A DNA stretch of 64,000 nucleotides from Leyella stercorea. GTDB lineage: Bacteria; Bacteroidota; Bacteroidia; Bacteroidales; Bacteroidaceae. A model generated the notes under the pieces. The model saw only the letters and a program-made list of their open reading frames with translations, was not told the DNA's origin and searched no databases. Where the stretch lies: positions 1 to 64,000 of the forward strand of contig NZ_JADYTS010000007.1 of assembly GCF_021531355.1 (NCBI RefSeq), given 5' to 3'. Numbering within the stretch: position 1 is the stretch's first letter; each line of letters opens with the position of its first letter. A program made the position numbers and the translations under genes. Positions 60,820 to 64,000 of this stretch are shown in pieces.

Positions 60820-62250
60820 ATGATATACGTTCATTGGATATTCATAGTTCTGTACGTAGCGGTCATTGTCGGCATAATGCTGACAGTGCTGATGGACAAC
60901 CGCCAGCCAGCCAAGACCATAGCTTGGGTCCTGGTGTTGCTGTTTGTGCCTGTTGTCGGCATTGTGCTGTACATCTTCTTCGGCCAAAATACACGCAAGA
61001 TGAAACTTATATCAGGACGCTCGCTCGACCAGTTGTCAAAGCGTTCTATGCTCGAATTTGTAGAGCAGCGCAATCTGCGAATGCCCGAATACTTCTCCTC
61101 ACTCGTCCGACTGTTTACCAATCAGAGCCTGGCATTGCCGTTCAAGGACAACGCTGTAGAGTTCTACACCGACGGTTATCAGTTCTTTCCTGCTCTATTG
61201 CAGGCAATAAAGGACGCTACCAATCATATTCATCTCGACACATACATCATAGCCGACGACCCGTTGGGCCGTCTTGTCAGCGATGCTCTCATTGCCAAGG
61301 CACGCGAAGGAGTTGAGGTGCGTCTTATTTACGACGATGTGGGCTGTTGGCGCGTACCCGAACGCTTTTTCGACCGTATGCGTCAGGCTGGTGTAAAGGT
61401 GCGCTCATTTATGCCAGTACGATTTCCTGCTTTTACCAGTAAAGTTAACTATCGCAATCACCGCAAAGTCTGTGTCATCGACGGAACGCAAGGATTTATT
61501 GGTGGCATGAACATAGCATTGCGCTATGTGAAGGGACTGCATGGCGGTAGTTTGCCTTGGCGCGACACCCATATGCGTCTGCGTGGCAGTGTAGTATATG
61601 CCTTACAGCGTGCATTCCTTGTCGACTGGTATTTCGTCGACCGCACTCTTATCAACGACCACCGCTACTATCCTCCTATGCCATGGCATATAGAGAATGA
61701 CTCATTGGCACAGGTAGTTACCAGTAGTCCCATTGGACAATGGCCCGATATAATGCAGGGATATGTGCGCATATTGCTTGAAGCCAAGCGATATGTATAT
61801 ATGGAGACCCCGTATTTCCTTCCTACCGAACCCGTTCTGTTTGCTATGCGCACCGCAGCATTGGCAGGTGTCGACGTGCGTCTGATGATACCGCGTCGCA
61901 GTGATGCGTGGCTCATCCAGCTGGCAAGCATGTCGTATGTCACCGAAACGTTGGAGGCAGGCGTTAAGGTGAGGCTGTACGAGAAGGGATTCAATCATAG
62001 CAAACTGCTTGTTGCCGACGACCGGATATCTACATGTGGTTCTACCAACATCGACTTCCGCAGTTTTGAAAACAACTTTGAGGCAAATGTCTTCTTCTAC
62101 GACCGCCAGACGGCTCTACGCATCAAGGATATATATATGCGTGATGAGGCTTGCAGCATCAACTTCAGCGAAGCCAGTGAGTTACACCACCGTCCGTATA
62201 TACATAGGTTCGTTGAATCGTTGCTTCGACTTTTGTCGCCATTGCTGTAA
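60820..62250 (+). CDS. cls: Cardiolipin synthase
   Basis: From ATG 60820 the product has 476 residues. Two N-terminal membrane helices ('WIFIVLYVAVIVGIMLTVLM' and 'AWVLVLLFVPVVGIVLYIFF') precede the two HKD phospholipase-D motifs: 'NHRKVCVIDGTQGFIGGMNI' near residue 214 and 'FNHSKLLVADDRISTCGSTN' near 391. It joins two phosphatidylglycerols to form cardiolipin at the inner membrane. An in-frame upstream non-ATG start is less likely. 33 bp follow queE. Confidence 0.93.
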   Translation: MIYVHWIFIVLYVAVIVGIMLTVLMDNRQPAKTIAWVLVLLFVPVVGIVLYIFFGQNTRKMKLISGRSLDQLSKRSMLEFVEQRNLRMPEYFSSLVRLFTNQSLALPFKDNAVEFYTDGYQFFPALLQAIKDATNHIHLDTYIIADDPLGRLVSDALIAKAREGVEVRLIYDDVGCWRVPERFFDRMRQAGVKVRSFMPVRFPAFTSKVNYRNHRKVCVIDGTQGFIGGMNIALRYVKGLHGGSLPWRDTHMRLRGSVVYALQRAFLVDWYFVDRTLINDHRYYPPMPWHIENDSLAQVVTSSPIGQWPDIMQGYVRILLEAKRYVYMETPYFLPTEPVLFAMRTAALAGVDVRLMIPRRSDAWLIQLASMSYVTETLEAGVKVRLYEKGFNHSKLLVADDRISTCGSTNIDFRSFENNFEANVFFYDRQTALRIKDIYMRDEACSINFSEASELHHRPYIHRFVESLLRLLSPLL

Positions 62251-62299
62251 CGTATACTATTTTCTTGTTATGTTTTAATAATTCGAAAAATAATACATA

Positions 62300-62337
62300 T
62301 TTGTATTAGGCTGATTAAAAAAAAATATATACATTTG
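62300..62337 (+). promoter_or_regulatory. Promoter of the YitT-family gene
   Basis: TTTG at 62300-62303 and TACATTTG at 62330-62337 resemble the -33/-7 pair, with spacing a little longer than usual (26 bp). The ATG is 34 bp downstream. Confidence 0.45.
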
Positions 62338-62370
62338 CACACGATTAACGACTAACTTACTATTACAATC

Positions 62371-63264
62371 ATGGGTGGAACAAAATTCGCTATTTCAAAA
62401 CGTTTATTTAGTAAAAGTAATATGAAGGATTTTATGTTCATTGTGTTCGGAATCCTTTTGTATGCTATCGGATATACAGCTTTTATTCTTCCAGAAAGAG
62501 TTGTGATGGGTGGTGTAGCAGGTTTGTCAGCCTTGATATACTATGCTACTAATATACCTGCTGGTATTTCAATCTTTGTGCTCAACATAACGTTGCTTGT
62601 CATAGCGTTCAGCGCTCTGACCAAACAGTTTGTGGTGCGTACAATAGTTGGCGTTCTTTTACTTTCGTTATTTATTGGTTCGTTACAGCCCTTGTTCCAG
62701 GCTTTCCCGATCATTACCGCAGGCGAAGATAAGTTTATGCACGTCTTGATAGGTGGTATGTTGAGTGGTGCCGGATTGGGTGTTGTATTCTCTCACAACG
62801 GTTCGACTGGTGGTACAGATATTCTGACAGTATTGCTCACTAAGCATTTTAATTTGAGCTTTGGTCGTGCTATGCAGTTCATCGATTGTACCATCATCGG
62901 TTCTTCATACTTGCTTTTCCACAGTATGGAGACAATCGTTTACGGTATTGTGTTCACTCTGGTTGCAAGTTATGTGTGCGACTTCGTTGTCAATGGCTCG
63001 CGTCAGACCGTTCAGTTCCTTATCATATCAAAGCACTACAAAGAGATAGCTGATACTATCAACCGTCGTGTGAATCGTGGCGTTACTGTTATTGAAGGTA
63101 AGGGATGGTATAGCAAGGAAAATGTGGAAATGCTTGTTGTGTTGTCGCGCAAGTATGAGTCGCAAGACATCTTTGCTGTGATAAAGCAGATTGATCCGCA
63201 GGCCGTTGTTTCGCAGACTTTCTGCCACGGTGTGTTTGGTGAAGGATTTGACAAGATAAAATAA
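62371..63264 (+). CDS. YitT-family membrane protein (DUF2179 C-terminus)
   Basis: A 297-residue protein with about five membrane helices ('MFIVFGILLYAIGYTAFILP', 'GVAGLSALIYYATNIPAGIS', then 'GGMLSGAGLGVVFSHNGSTG' and 'GTDILTVLLTKHFNLSFG'), followed by a cytoplasmic DUF2179 domain ('RQTVQFLIISKHYKEIADTI', 'GWYSKENVEMLVVLSRKYES'). The family is widespread and its transport role is not settled. A single gene with a good promoter; an AT-rich palindromic region follows. Confidence 0.9.
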   Translation: MGGTKFAISKRLFSKSNMKDFMFIVFGILLYAIGYTAFILPERVVMGGVAGLSALIYYATNIPAGISIFVLNITLLVIAFSALTKQFVVRTIVGVLLLSLFIGSLQPLFQAFPIITAGEDKFMHVLIGGMLSGAGLGVVFSHNGSTGGTDILTVLLTKHFNLSFGRAMQFIDCTIIGSSYLLFHSMETIVYGIVFTLVASYVCDFVVNGSRQTVQFLIISKHYKEIADTINRRVNRGVTVIEGKGWYSKENVEMLVVLSRKYESQDIFAVIKQIDPQAVVSQTFCHGVFGEGFDKIK

Positions 63265-63365
63265 AAGTAAAAAAGTAAAAGGGTAAAAAAGTAAAAAGCT
63301 TAGGCATACTTTTTTACTCTTTTATTTTTTTTACTCTTTTACTTTTTTATTCTTTTACTTTTAAT
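63265..63365. repeat. AT-rich inverted repeat between the YitT and MATE genes
   Basis: Tandem 'aaaagtaaaa' units (63267-63297) face inverted 'ttttacttttttattctttt' units (63309-63362). The RNA would form a long, purely A-U/G-U stem that may act as a terminator. It resembles the mosaic repeat style seen in the first 30 kb but has its own sequence. Confidence 0.6.
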
Positions 63366-64000
63366 ATGAATCGCAGGATACTCAATATAGCTTTACCTTC
63401 AATAGTTTCCAATATTACAGTTCCACTGCTCGGACTCGTTGATATGGCGATATCCGGACATATGGGCGATGCTGTATATATAGGTGCAGTGGCAGTTGGC
63501 AGTATGATATTCAACGTTATCTACTGGCTGTTCGGCTTCTTGCGGATGGGCACGAGTGGCATGACATCGCAAGCGTTGGGTCGTCGCGATCTTGACGGAG
63601 TGGTAATGTTACTGACCCGCTCGATGGGAGTGGCATTGTTGATAGGCTTGACGATAGTGGTTTTTCAATATCCCATAGGACGTCTGGCGCTTATGCTTAC
63701 GGGTGCAACAGCCGACATAAGCAGCGAGGCGTGGATATATTTCCGTATATGTGTATGGGGAGCACCGGCAATGTTGTGTCTGTATGGACTTACGGGTTGG
63801 TACATAGGCATGCAGAATACGCGTCTGCCTATGTTCATTTCGATATTGCAAAATGTGGTGAACATCGTTGCCAGCTTTACTTTCGTGTATGTTATGGGCA
63901 TGAAGGTTGAAGGAGTGGCATTGGGAACGCTTGTAGCTCAGTATGCCGGACTTTTCGTCTCGCTATCGTTGTGGACGTACACCTACGGCAGCCGGTTGTT
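63366..64000 (+). CDS. MATE-family efflux transporter, partial (3' end beyond the window)
   Basis: ATG 63366 opens a frame that runs to the window edge (211 residues so far). 'LNIALPSIVSNITVPLLGLV' and 'DMAISGHMGDAVYIGAVAVG' are the first two helices of DinF-type MATE transporters, and 'FLRMGTSGMTSQALGRRDLD' is the usual loop. About half of the protein is present. It exports organic cations or drugs in exchange for H+ or Na+. Confidence 0.9.
   Translation, partial: MNRRILNIALPSIVSNITVPLLGLVDMAISGHMGDAVYIGAVAVGSMIFNVIYWLFGFLRMGTSGMTSQALGRRDLDGVVMLLTRSMGVALLIGLTIVVFQYPIGRLALMLTGATADISSEAWIYFRICVWGAPAMLCLYGLTGWYIGMQNTRLPMFISILQNVVNIVASFTFVYVMGMKVEGVALGTLVAQYAGLFVSLSLWTYTYGSRL

Noticed and set aside
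63265..63365. AT-rich inverted repeat as a replication origin
   Set aside because: No DnaA boxes or dnaA/dnaN genes nearby; it looks like a simple-sequence inverted repeat or terminator.

Overview
The window reads as a chromosomal segment of a Bacteroidales bacterium, most likely Prevotella or a close relative. The evidence is a two-sided tmRNA whose tag reads GENNYALAA, promoters with the Bacteroidetes -7 box TAnnTTTG, a near absence of Shine-Dalgarno sequences, and a sialic acid operon of the Bacteroides NanL/NanE type. No species can be fixed from the sequence alone.

Layout. (1) 1-3.2 kb: decayed border with IS66 fragments, a toxin-antitoxin-like pair, small unknown genes, and much mosaic intergenic repeat DNA. 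(2) 3.2-19 kb: an AT-rich surface-polysaccharide operon: UDP-glucose dehydrogenase, Wzx flippase, glycosyltransferases, hexapeptide acyltransferases, EpsG-like Wzy polymerase, and a LicD / PLP-enzyme / cytidylyltransferase module that probably adds a phospho-amino-alcohol. A KAP-family NTPase is translationally coupled to its end. (3) 21.5-23.6 kb: an ABC-type ATPase plus a Toprim-like (DUF4276-like) protein, a candidate defence pair, next to a stub of a glycosyltransferase gene. (4) 23.8-31.5 kb: a second glycan block (PglA-like glycosyltransferase, nucleotidyltransferase, ATP-grasp enzyme, acetyltransferase, initiating sugar-phosphate transferase, DegT aminotransferase), interrupted by a DinJ/PIN toxin-antitoxin pair. 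(5) 31.6-36.1 kb: ssrA and a single-chain Type II restriction-modification enzyme with remnants of an AlbA_2-type gene. (6) 36.6-38.7 kb: a redox cluster ending in oxyR. (7) 39.4-64 kb: higher-GC core genome: clpB, a sialic acid catabolic operon, nucleotidyltransferase, lactonase, OPT transporter, aldo-keto reductase, GH20 hexosaminidase, MFS transporter, dnaG, queD-queE, cardiolipin synthase, YitT protein and a MATE transporter cut by the window edge.

The most unusual signal is a set of four poly-G tracts (7-8 G) inside four glycan genes, all in the context T-G(7-8)-TAA. Three of them sit exactly where a reading frame breaks, and each can be repaired by changing one G. Because TAA directly follows the tract, the three possible phases give read-through, a short tail, or immediate termination. 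This looks like a phase-variation system for the surface polysaccharide. A second signal is a family of AT-rich mosaic repeats that fill the intergenic gaps and also appear in frame inside three biosynthetic genes. A third is a 44-46 bp structured repeat whose two copies differ by compensatory stem changes.

All family assignments are from reading motifs by eye; no database search was run.
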